NCBI GenBank assembly: GCA_019391515.1
Contig: JAHXQP010000023.1
Coordinates: 1-64,000 of the forward strand
From: Clostridiaceae bacterium
GTDB taxonomy: Bacteria > Bacillota > Clostridia > Tissierellales > Sporanaerobacteraceae
Direction of reading: 5' to 3'
DNA length: 64,000 bases
The translations under genes were made by a program, and so were the position numbers. Below, in pieces: positions 50,198 through 59,062 of this stretch; within the stretch, counting starts at the first letter, position 1; each line of letters begins with the position of its first letter. The notes beneath the pieces were generated by a model. It was not told the DNA's origin. It ran no database searches and worked only from the letters and a program-made list of their open reading frames with translations.

Positions 50198-53100
50198 TTA
50201 TTTATTTTTTTTCAATACAAAACCAAGCATTATTAATAATAAACCACTTATATAAAATTCTAGTTTACCTTTTTCTCCTGTCATTGGTAAATTGATTGTA
50301 GGTTTTTTTGATTCTAATTTTGGTTTTTCTGGTTTCTTAGGATCTTTAAAATTGTCTTGTTTTTTTGGTTTTCCTGGTTTCTCCTGTTGAATTTTTTCAT
50401 TTTCTAAAACCTTTTTAATTATTTCTCCATTATTTTTAATCTCAAATGTATATTTTTCATTACTTTTCACATATCCTAATGGAGCTTCAGTTTCCATAAA
50501 ATAATATTTCCCATAAGGTAATTGTTCAAATTTTGCTATTCCATTTTTATCTGTTATTTTTTCCTCTACTAATTTTCCATCTTCATCATATACAGCTATT
50601 TTAGCATTTGCTAATGGTTTCGATGTAGATTTATCTATTTTACTTAATTCTAAAGTTCCTCTTATCTTTTTATTAGATATACTTTCTGGATTAGCTTTAA
50701 CTGTTTTGCCATCTTCAGTTATACTTGCTTTTAATATAGATTCTGATAGTAGATATCCTTCTGGAGATTTTGTTTCTTTTATTATATAGCTTCCGTATGG
50801 AATATCTGTAAATACTACTTTTCCTTCACTATCACTTACTGCCTTGCCTATAGCTACTGTTTCATCTTCTTCAGCATAGATACTAAATTCTGCACCACCT
50901 AAAGGCTTTTTATCTTCATCTAATTTATCAAATTCTATATTTCCTTTTATTTTTGTATTTTCAAATATATATTGAATATTTTTTTTATCATCTTTATCTT
51001 TTACCTGGAACTCATGTACTTCTTCAATTAATACATATTTATCTGGTGAAACTTTTTCTCTTATATAATAAGTTGTATCAAATTTCAATCCTTTAAATAA
51101 TGCTTCCCCATTTTCTCCTGTTGGCTCAGATGTCTTCAATACATTTCCAAACTTATCTAATAGCTCGAATATAGCTCCCTCTAATTTAATTGAATTATTT
51201 TCTTTATCTACTTTAACCACATTAATACTGCCTCTTGAAGAACCTCCTGCACCGCCTCCACCAATTTGAAATCTAACTTTTATTTCTTCACTAGTATCCT
51301 CTACTGTTCTACTACTTCCTTTAAAATTTATTGTATTTGTAAAGGTAGCATCCTTGTGAGAATCAGCAATATCCGTTCTAAATTTCAATACATGTGCTTC
51401 GGTTATTTTTCCTATAAAATGGAATTCAAATTTTCTAGTTTCAGGATTATACTTTACATTCGAAGCATCTAGAGCTACCTCTTCCCCTTCTTTGTATTTT
51501 CCATCTTTATCAACTATCAATTTAATCAACTTCACTGATGAAGTATCTAATTCAAGGCCTTCTTGTAGTGTATCCTCAAGTATCCCATTATATATAGGTA
51601 ATTGATTTTGATTCAATACTACTTCCCAATCAATAAAATTATCTCCATTTTTATAATTACCTTTTTTACTAGCAACAGTATTTTCAATCTTATTGGTAGT
51701 TGTTGATGACACACCTGTTTTAGGAACTTCATCTCCATTTATAGTTGCTGTGTTATTTAGGTATTTATGGCCATTGATATGAAATATAGAATCATCAACT
51801 ACTTTTGTTTTAAATTCTATAGTGTGTATATCATTTATTTCTCCAAGAAATTCAATAGTCAAAGTTTTATTCTCTTTGCTAAAATCAATTTTAGACTTAT
51901 CTTTACTAGGTCCAGTTATTACAACAGAACCTTCTACAAAATCTTGGTATTCTCCTATTACATCTTCAACTTTAACATTGTTCATAGGCATCTTATTTTC
52001 ATTGATTACAATTTTCCAAGATGCTTCTCTAGTCAAATAATCATAACCTGTTCCAGTTTTTTTAATAACTTGACTTGATACTTTTTGATTTCCAGTAGAT
52101 TTCGATTCTGGTATATTATCTCCAGTTAATTTTGCTATATTATTAAAATTTTTACTAGCATTATTGGCCCAAATATTATTATTTAACACTTTAGTTTTAA
52201 AAGTTAGTATATATGTGTCATTAATTTCTCCATTAAAAGCATATTTAATCGTTCCATCTTTGTATTCAAATTTACCATAGTTACTCCCATCTGTTTCAGA
52301 TGAACCTTCTTTATATATTCCAAATGAATCTTCTACATATTCTAATCCTTCTGGTATTATATCTTCAACTATTGCATTCTCAATTTTTATTTTATTATAA
52401 TTAACCCTCATTTCCCAAGTGATTTCCTGAGTAGAAGGATTATAGCCTACACCCCGTTTTTCAATTACATGAGTAGGCACCCCTACACCTTTTTCAGTAT
52501 AAGCATTTTCAGGAACCCCATCTCCTTCTAATTTTACATAGTTTGTGTATGTTTTAGATTCATTAGATTCATAAGCCTTTGGATCAACAACTTTAGTTGA
52601 ATAAGTTAGAGTATGTTTTTCTCTAATTGTTTCATTGAATTCATATGTCAGTTTATATGTCTCATTGTCTCCCTTAACATAATCATACTCTACAGTTTTC
52701 CCATCTAGTTTTACAGAGTCATCAACTAATTCCAATCCTTTTGGAATAGTATCAACTATTTTTGCATTACTTATTTCTAAGTTATTATTATTAATTTCTA
52801 CAGTCCAATCAATTTGTTTAGTTTTACCATTGTACTTACCATTTTTTCTTATGAAATCTACTTTTGTATCCACAAACGCTTCATTAGATATAGATTCTCC
52901 ATTCTCATTAAATGTAGTTTCTGCTTGGTTTTTAAACCTAATCCATTTCCCTTCTGAATCAAAAGCTGATAAATTAGGTTTTGTCTTAAAGGTGATATTA
53001 TATACCTCTCCATCTTTAATTAATTCATTAAACGTATAGATTAATTTATTATCTTCAAATTTAAATTCACCATTTATCTCTGGACTAATAACTGCAGAAT

Positions 53101-53992
53101 CCTTAATGTATTCTTGTCCTTCTTGAATTACATCTGATATAACTACATTTTCTATAGATAGTCCATTAGGCGTTGTTTCAGGCTTAATTTCAATATTCCA
53201 AGTTATTTCATTTTTATTATTATCGTATTTTCCTGATTTAATTAAATTGACATTAGCCGTTTCGTCCTCTCTTTCAAATTCAATTATAATAGTTTGGCTA
53301 CTACCTCCACCTAAGTCGAAGACAATCTCGGTTTCCCCATTGTTGCCTACTTCGTTAGCATCAAATTCAGAATACACCCAGAAATAACCACTTCTATCAT
53401 ATAAACCTTGTGCATTCACATTTTCATCAAATTGAATTGTTACATTATTGTTAGTGTTGATATTTACTGTAGCTATTAATTCACCATTTCCATTTTTTAA
53501 TGGTATTTTCATATCATCTATTATATTAATTTCTTTAGGTATTGTTAAAGTATATTTTTGGTTTATATCTACATTAAGTTCATCTTCTATTTCATAGTTG
53601 TACTGGATACGGATTTTAGAATCTTTTGCAATGGAACCTTCAAAGGGATTACCATCTTCATCTGTGATTTCCACACTTCTTATAAATTTAAACTCCGTTC
53701 CACTTCTTTTTTTTACTTCCGTGAGTCTTTCTTCCCCTGAATTTTTAATCTCTGTTTCATCAGACTTATTTTCTATCTGAACATCTTTAGAATTTGAAAT
53801 GTCCTCAGAATTTACTCCATCTTCCACACTTTCACTTTTCTCCTCAACCTTTTGCTCCATTTCCATATTCTCTTCTAATTCTTTCTCACCAAGTGCATAG
53901 TTTTCATGTATTGGTATCATAAGCTGCATTACGAGCACTAAGATAACTATCATAACCATGCTACATTTACCCTTCTTATTAAAAAATTTCAA
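50198..53992 (-). CDS. LPXTG-anchored surface adhesin with repeated Cna/DUF11-like modules and three SpaA-like domains
   Basis: Signal peptide; ~130-aa repeats beginning KxGxY...ITWxxxxN; SpaA-type VDKENNS..YYIREKVSPDKY; C-terminal LPMTGEKGKLEFYISGLLLIMLGFVLKKNK. Confidence 0.9.
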   Translation of the reverse strand: MKFFNKKGKCSMVMIVILVLVMQLMIPIHENYALGEKELEENMEMEQKVEEKSESVEDGVNSEDISNSKDVQIENKSDETEIKNSGEERLTEVKKRSGTEFKFIRSVEITDEDGNPFEGSIAKDSKIRIQYNYEIEDELNVDINQKYTLTIPKEINIIDDMKIPLKNGNGELIATVNINTNNNVTIQFDENVNAQGLYDRSGYFWVYSEFDANEVGNNGETEIVFDLGGGSSQTIIIEFEREDETANVNLIKSGKYDNNKNEITWNIEIKPETTPNGLSIENVVISDVIQEGQEYIKDSAVISPEINGEFKFEDNKLIYTFNELIKDGEVYNITFKTKPNLSAFDSEGKWIRFKNQAETTFNENGESISNEAFVDTKVDFIRKNGKYNGKTKQIDWTVEINNNNLEISNAKIVDTIPKGLELVDDSVKLDGKTVEYDYVKGDNETYKLTYEFNETIREKHTLTYSTKVVDPKAYESNESKTYTNYVKLEGDGVPENAYTEKGVGVPTHVIEKRGVGYNPSTQEITWEMRVNYNKIKIENAIVEDIIPEGLEYVEDSFGIYKEGSSETDGSNYGKFEYKDGTIKYAFNGEINDTYILTFKTKVLNNNIWANNASKNFNNIAKLTGDNIPESKSTGNQKVSSQVIKKTGTGYDYLTREASWKIVINENKMPMNNVKVEDVIGEYQDFVEGSVVITGPSKDKSKIDFSKENKTLTIEFLGEINDIHTIEFKTKVVDDSIFHINGHKYLNNTATINGDEVPKTGVSSTTTNKIENTVASKKGNYKNGDNFIDWEVVLNQNQLPIYNGILEDTLQEGLELDTSSVKLIKLIVDKDGKYKEGEEVALDASNVKYNPETRKFEFHFIGKITEAHVLKFRTDIADSHKDATFTNTINFKGSSRTVEDTSEEIKVRFQIGGGGAGGSSRGSINVVKVDKENNSIKLEGAIFELLDKFGNVLKTSEPTGENGEALFKGLKFDTTYYIREKVSPDKYVLIEEVHEFQVKDKDDKKNIQYIFENTKIKGNIEFDKLDEDKKPLGGAEFSIYAEEDETVAIGKAVSDSEGKVVFTDIPYGSYIIKETKSPEGYLLSESILKASITEDGKTVKANPESISNKKIRGTLELSKIDKSTSKPLANAKIAVYDEDGKLVEEKITDKNGIAKFEQLPYGKYYFMETEAPLGYVKSNEKYTFEIKNNGEIIKKVLENEKIQQEKPGKPKKQDNFKDPKKPEKPKLESKKPTINLPMTGEKGKLEFYISGLLLIMLGFVLKKNK

Positions 53993-54180
53993 CCTATCTC
54001 CCCCTTATTTTTTTACAGCTTGCTTCTTGCTTTATCTAAATTCTAGAATCTTGTACCGTATATAAATAATATTATGTTTTTTTATTTGTTTCACGCTCTT
54101 TTTTGTTAAAAAGTAGTAATATTTTTGTCCAATTATAATTTTTCAAATAATTTTCTTGAAATTTATAGTGTACTTTTGTT

Positions 54181-54240
54181 ATATAAATTTAAAAAGCTGT
54201 AGATATTTTAAAAAATATCTACAGCTTTTTAAATTTATAT
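54181..54240 (-). terminator. 60-bp near-perfect palindrome (29-bp perfect stem, 2-nt spacer) 3' of AraC-GH39 gene
   Basis: ATATAAATTTAAAAAGCTGTAGATATTTTAAAAAATATCTACAGCTTTTTAAATTTATAT. Confidence 0.8.
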
Positions 54241-54244
54241 TTGA

Positions 54245-56791
54245 TTAGAACATTTTTTCTAATAATATTAACTCTATACCATGAACTGGTACATAAGTTT
54301 CCAATTTATGGATTTTACCTACTTTTATATAATCTATAGTCATTTTAGGTTGAGATTTTCCTTTTAAATATCCTAACTCTTCATCTGTCATACTTTCAGG
54401 TGCACCCATCCTTATCCACTCATCAAATGATGAGCCATTTTCCCTATTTAATTTATAACTAGTAATTTTATATTTCCCCTTAATACCTAGTATAGAAATC
54501 TTAGCTTCTTTAGACTTTTTATCCTCATATATTGAATATCTCTCTGTATTAGTTAATAAAGAAGTGTCCCCCCTTAAAAATAATTCATCAAAGTATGCAT
54601 AATTATATAATAAAATTTGAACATCATCACCATCTCTGGTAACTATATATTCATTGCCTTTTTTCACTATTTCCTTTCCTAATTTAGATAGTAGATAGTA
54701 TGCAAAATATGAGGACTTCTTTAAGCCACTTTTACTAATTAAGCCAAAGTTTCCATGAAACTCTGAAATACCTACTTTTTCTTCTTCCATTATATCTGTA
54801 AAAGTCCAATACCCTAATGAAGCCAATTTTCCATTACATTTCAAAATATTATCAATTATAAAATTTGATACAAAGCATGTATCATGAATTAAATTTCTAC
54901 CAAATGCAGATGCATTCCATTCTGTTATATGGACTTCTGGATTGTAACCCATTATTTTATTTATTTTCTTGTTTGCTAATTCTGAAACATTATAAACATG
55001 GTCTTTATCATAATATATTTTTTGGTTTTTCCACCAATTATATGCTATATCCCATGAAATTTCTCCTTTCCGAGCTTTTGAAGCTATTTCGCTTGCCTCT
55101 TTCCTTGGCGAAAAATATTCTGGATATATGTGTAAAGATACAAAATCTAATGGTATATTATTTTTAACATTATATTCTAAGAATTCTTCCAACCAAGGTT
55201 CATCCTTAAGTGTTTGGTATGTAATAGAAGGGCCACCTACTTTTAATTTCTCAGAAACAGATTTAATAGCTAATACAGTTTCTCTATAAAATTTAAAATA
55301 GTCTTCCTTGTCCCCTATCCAAAAAACATTCTCTAAATCTGATTCATTCCAAACTTCAAAATACCAGCTTTCTACTTCTTTTAAACTATATCTATTTATG
55401 CAATTCTTTATAAAACTTACAACTAGATCTGTCCATAAGTTAGTATCCTTAGGTTGAGAAACATTTGCTTCCCACCAAAAAATTGTATCATCTGAACTTT
55501 TAAATTCAGTAGGCATAAAACCTAACTCTACAAAAGGTTTAATGTCAATTTCCATAAAAAAATCAAAAAGCTCATTTACATAAGACCAGTTATAAATAAT
55601 ACTACCTTTTTCATCCCTATTAACTATCATCATATCATCGGAAAAAATACCATGAAATCTTATATACTCAAATCCAATCTCTTTTTGAACTTCTTTTAAC
55701 TGTTCTTGCCAACTACTTCTTAATCCTTCTGATGCTCTGCCAAATGTGATAAGTCTTTTCCAATAGTCACTTAATAGTTCTCCCCCATCACTTATGTCAA
55801 TATCGATATACTCTATTTCTTTAGATTTAATATTAATATCGGTAGGTTTTAAATAACTGAATAGCTTTTTAAATACAGAATTCCTATCTACATCTAAATA
55901 ACTCATGCTACGATTTTGTTTTTTATTTATTCCGAATATTCCATCTTCTATATGCATATCTTTAATTTGTTTTCTATATCCAGTAGGAGTGCAGCTATAA
56001 TTTTCTTTGAAAATCTTATTAAAAAAACTAATATTAGAAAAACCGCTATTATTAGATATCTCTGTTATACTCTTATCGGTATTCCTCAACATATTTACTG
56101 CTCTATCCAATCTCATATAATTTAAATATTCTTGAAAAGACATTCCTGTTTTATCTTTTATAAAATGTGATAAATAATAGTAGCTAATATGTTCCTTTTC
56201 CGCTATTTCTTTTAGAGTAATTTTTTTATCTATATTTACATTCACATAGTCTGCTATACGTTTAAGTCTAAAAATATCACTATCTCTCAATTCTTCTTTA
56301 TCATTATCTAATATATCGTATTTAAAATTATTAATTAAATAATCTCCCAATAAATATAAATAACTTCCTATTCTGAGTTTATATCCTTTTATTTTTTTAT
56401 TTGATTCTAAGACAATCTTTCCAATGTACCATCTAATAAAATCAAACTTTCCCTGTTCTTCTTTCCTAGCATTAAAAGATTTGCAATCAATTTTAATTTT
56501 ATTTATTTGAGGAAAATAATCTTTAAAAAAATCAGGATTTATTTGTAGAGCTAATAATATATTATCATCTTTAGTCCTTTTAGTACTATGTAGTTCATTA
56601 CAATTTATTAAAATAAAATCATTCTCTTTAAGATAGTAATCTTGTCCCCCAATTCTAACTTCTACTGTTCCTTCTAAAACCAATAAGATTTCCATTAAAT
56701 TATGCCAATGCATTTCAAAACTATCAACACTATGGATTATTTCTCTTATAGGAAGATCGTTTTCAGGTCTTATAACCTCATACTTATACAA
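54245..56791 (-). CDS. AraC-family regulator fused to GH39-like (xylosidase-type) glycoside hydrolase
   Basis: N-terminal cupin + AraC HTH (ITLKEIAEKEHISYYYLSHFIKDKTGMSFQEYLNYMRL...SGFSNISFFNKIFKE), C-terminal YFEVWNESDLENVFWIGDKEDYFKFY and VHITEWNAS. Confidence 0.92.
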   Translation of the reverse strand: MYKYEVIRPENDLPIREIIHSVDSFEMHWHNLMEILLVLEGTVEVRIGGQDYYLKENDFILINCNELHSTKRTKDDNILLALQINPDFFKDYFPQINKIKIDCKSFNARKEEQGKFDFIRWYIGKIVLESNKKIKGYKLRIGSYLYLLGDYLINNFKYDILDNDKEELRDSDIFRLKRIADYVNVNIDKKITLKEIAEKEHISYYYLSHFIKDKTGMSFQEYLNYMRLDRAVNMLRNTDKSITEISNNSGFSNISFFNKIFKENYSCTPTGYRKQIKDMHIEDGIFGINKKQNRSMSYLDVDRNSVFKKLFSYLKPTDINIKSKEIEYIDIDISDGGELLSDYWKRLITFGRASEGLRSSWQEQLKEVQKEIGFEYIRFHGIFSDDMMIVNRDEKGSIIYNWSYVNELFDFFMEIDIKPFVELGFMPTEFKSSDDTIFWWEANVSQPKDTNLWTDLVVSFIKNCINRYSLKEVESWYFEVWNESDLENVFWIGDKEDYFKFYRETVLAIKSVSEKLKVGGPSITYQTLKDEPWLEEFLEYNVKNNIPLDFVSLHIYPEYFSPRKEASEIASKARKGEISWDIAYNWWKNQKIYYDKDHVYNVSELANKKINKIMGYNPEVHITEWNASAFGRNLIHDTCFVSNFIIDNILKCNGKLASLGYWTFTDIMEEEKVGISEFHGNFGLISKSGLKKSSYFAYYLLSKLGKEIVKKGNEYIVTRDGDDVQILLYNYAYFDELFLRGDTSLLTNTERYSIYEDKKSKEAKISILGIKGKYKITSYKLNRENGSSFDEWIRMGAPESMTDEELGYLKGKSQPKMTIDYIKVGKIHKLETYVPVHGIELILLEKMF

Positions 56792-56931
56792 AAAAACACC
56801 CCCAAATATTTACCCCATATAGATAATTTACCCTTCATACATTCTTTATAACAATTAAACTATAGTAATTATTTAAATATATATATTATTTTAGGGTAAT
56901 AATATATTGAATCCACCAAGGAGTGATTATC

Positions 56932-57759
56932 ATGGAAACAATAAAAGATTTTATTAAAACCAATATAGAAAAATACAAGTTTAAAGGCGTTGTTATTGGT
57001 ATTAGTGGAGGAATTGATTCTGCAGTAGTTGGAAAGCTTTTAGTAGATTCATTAGGTAAGGACAATGTCTTTGCTCTAATACTACCTGAAAGAGATTCAG
57101 CACCAGAAACAACCCATGATGCAATACTTATATGTGACTATCTAGGAATCAAATACGATATTATTGATATAACTGGAGTACTTCGAAAAATGGGAGTCTA
57201 TTCCCTTAAACCTCCTGCTTTCCCTTTTCCACGAGTTATTCAGAAAAAATATTCTAGAAATATATGGAACAATGAAGAAGAACCTTTTATAAAGGATTTA
57301 ACTACTCAGGGAGACAAAAGCTTTTCTGAAAGTTTAGCTTATTATAGAACAAAACCTAGGATTAGATCAATCCTTCTATACTTTGAGGCTGAAAAAAGAA
57401 ATTATGCAGTAGCTGGTTGTACAAATAAGACAGAATATCTTACAGGATTTTATACAAAATGGGGAGATGAAGTCTGCGATATTGAGCCAATACGCCATCT
57501 ATATAAAACAGAAGTATTTGAAATGGCAGATAAATTAAATATTCCACAGAAGATAATAGACAAAACACCTAGCCCTGACATTGCTCCAGGAATTACAGAT
57601 AAATTTGCATTAGGTATTGACTACAGTGAATTAGATAGAATATTGATTAAAATAGAAAATAATGAAGATCTTTCTGATGAAAATGAAGATAATGTAAATA
57701 AGATAGAAGAAATACTTGATAATAGAAAATATAGGGAAGCAAAACAATTACATCTATAA
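56932..57759 (+). CDS. nadE: NAD(+) synthase (ammonia-dependent type)
   Basis: GISGGIDSAVVGKL, GCTNKTEYLTGFYTKWGDEVCDIEPI, TPSPDIAPG. Confidence 0.93.
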   Translation: METIKDFIKTNIEKYKFKGVVIGISGGIDSAVVGKLLVDSLGKDNVFALILPERDSAPETTHDAILICDYLGIKYDIIDITGVLRKMGVYSLKPPAFPFPRVIQKKYSRNIWNNEEEPFIKDLTTQGDKSFSESLAYYRTKPRIRSILLYFEAEKRNYAVAGCTNKTEYLTGFYTKWGDEVCDIEPIRHLYKTEVFEMADKLNIPQKIIDKTPSPDIAPGITDKFALGIDYSELDRILIKIENNEDLSDENEDNVNKIEEILDNRKYREAKQLHL

Positions 57760-57768
57760 TATGTTGAA

Positions 57769-57801
57769 AATACCCATGTAACATAATGTTACATGGGTAT
57801 T
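57769..57801. terminator. Bidirectional terminator between convergent nadE and FMN-dependent dehydrogenase genes
   Basis: AATACCCATGTAACATAATGTTACATGGGTATT. Confidence 0.75.
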
Positions 57802-57839
57802 GAATTCAAAACATTTTAAATTATAATAGTATATAATCA

Positions 57840-58862
57840 TTACCACTCTGTTGAAATCTTTGAGTTATCAATAGAAGAAAGGTCTTTACATCCTGTTAAT
57901 ATCATAGCTTGATATAGTTCTTTCTTCATGTTTTCAAGAATCAATGAAACTCCTTCTTTATAACCTCCAAAAGCTCCAATGATTATAGGTCTACCTATTA
58001 GCACTCCGTCTGCCCCTAAAGCTAACATCTTAAATACATCCACTCCTGAACGTATTCCACCATCTACAAGGATCATAATATCTCCCTTTACAACTTTACT
58101 TATTTCAGATAATGCCTTTGCGGTAGATTCAGCATAGTCTAATACTCTACCACCATGATTTGAAACCACTATAGCTTTAGCCCCTATCTCTACAGCCAAT
58201 TTAGCTTCTTCAACAGTCATTATTCCCTTTAAAATAAAAGGTAATTTAGTTGAAGAAACTAATTCTTTCAACTCTTCTACAGTTTTTGGCCCAACAGGTT
58301 GTCCTTTAAGTGCCATAGTCACCAAACCGGCACCATCAATATCTACCCCTACAGCTATTGAATTAATACTTTCTGCCTTCTTTATATTTTCAATAATATC
58401 TTTGTTTTCTCTTGGTTTAATAATAGGTATCCCTTTGCCATTAACTATTTTTAAAACACTAAGTCCATCTTCATACATAGTTAAATCCGCTGAATCACCA
58501 ATCATAGCAATTGTACCTGATGATATACTGCCATTTACTACGCTATCTATATACTCTCTCTCTGTTAAAGCCCCTCCCATATTAAATACACTTCCTGTTA
58601 CAGGTGCTGATATTATAGGAAAGTCTAATTTTATACCAAAGAATTCAAAATCTAAATCTGGATTTTTAGCATCGTGAATAGTTTTTAGTCTTAAATTAAC
58701 TTTACTTAAATCTTCTACATTCGCCTTAAAACTAGAGCCTGTCAATGAACCTCCCATACCTGGAACTTCTCCAGCACAAGCTACTCCATTACATACAGGA
58801 CAAACTCTACAATATCCTTTCATTTTTTCCCTTGCTATAGATCTAATTTCTTTTAATTCCAT
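57840..58862 (-). CDS. Alpha-hydroxy-acid oxidizing / FMN-dependent dehydrogenase-like protein with N-terminal Cys cluster
   Basis: PFILKGIMTVEEAKLAVEIGAKAIVVSNHGGRVLDYAEST, DGGIRSGVDVFKMLALGADGVLIGRP; N-term CRVCPVCNGVAC. Confidence 0.9.
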   Translation of the reverse strand: MELKEIRSIAREKMKGYCRVCPVCNGVACAGEVPGMGGSLTGSSFKANVEDLSKVNLRLKTIHDAKNPDLDFEFFGIKLDFPIISAPVTGSVFNMGGALTEREYIDSVVNGSISSGTIAMIGDSADLTMYEDGLSVLKIVNGKGIPIIKPRENKDIIENIKKAESINSIAVGVDIDGAGLVTMALKGQPVGPKTVEELKELVSSTKLPFILKGIMTVEEAKLAVEIGAKAIVVSNHGGRVLDYAESTAKALSEISKVVKGDIMILVDGGIRSGVDVFKMLALGADGVLIGRPIIIGAFGGYKEGVSLILENMKKELYQAMILTGCKDLSSIDNSKISTEW

Positions 58863-59026
58863 AATAAATATCACTTCCTTTCCTTAATTATTATACCAAA
58901 TACATACATTTATTTATAATTTTATTTTCAAACTCAATTTATGAAAATGGTATAGATACTTTAGAAGGTATTTTCATGACCACGTAGAATACATGTATAT
59001 CATTATATTTAGCAAAAAATAGTATA

Positions 59027-59058
59027 AATGCAGAGAATACTGCTATTCCCTGCATTTA
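59027..59058 (-). terminator. Intrinsic terminator downstream of LPRTG protein
   Basis: AAATGCAGAGAATACTGCTATTCCCTGCATTT. Confidence 0.7.
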
Positions 59059-59062
59059 TTAT

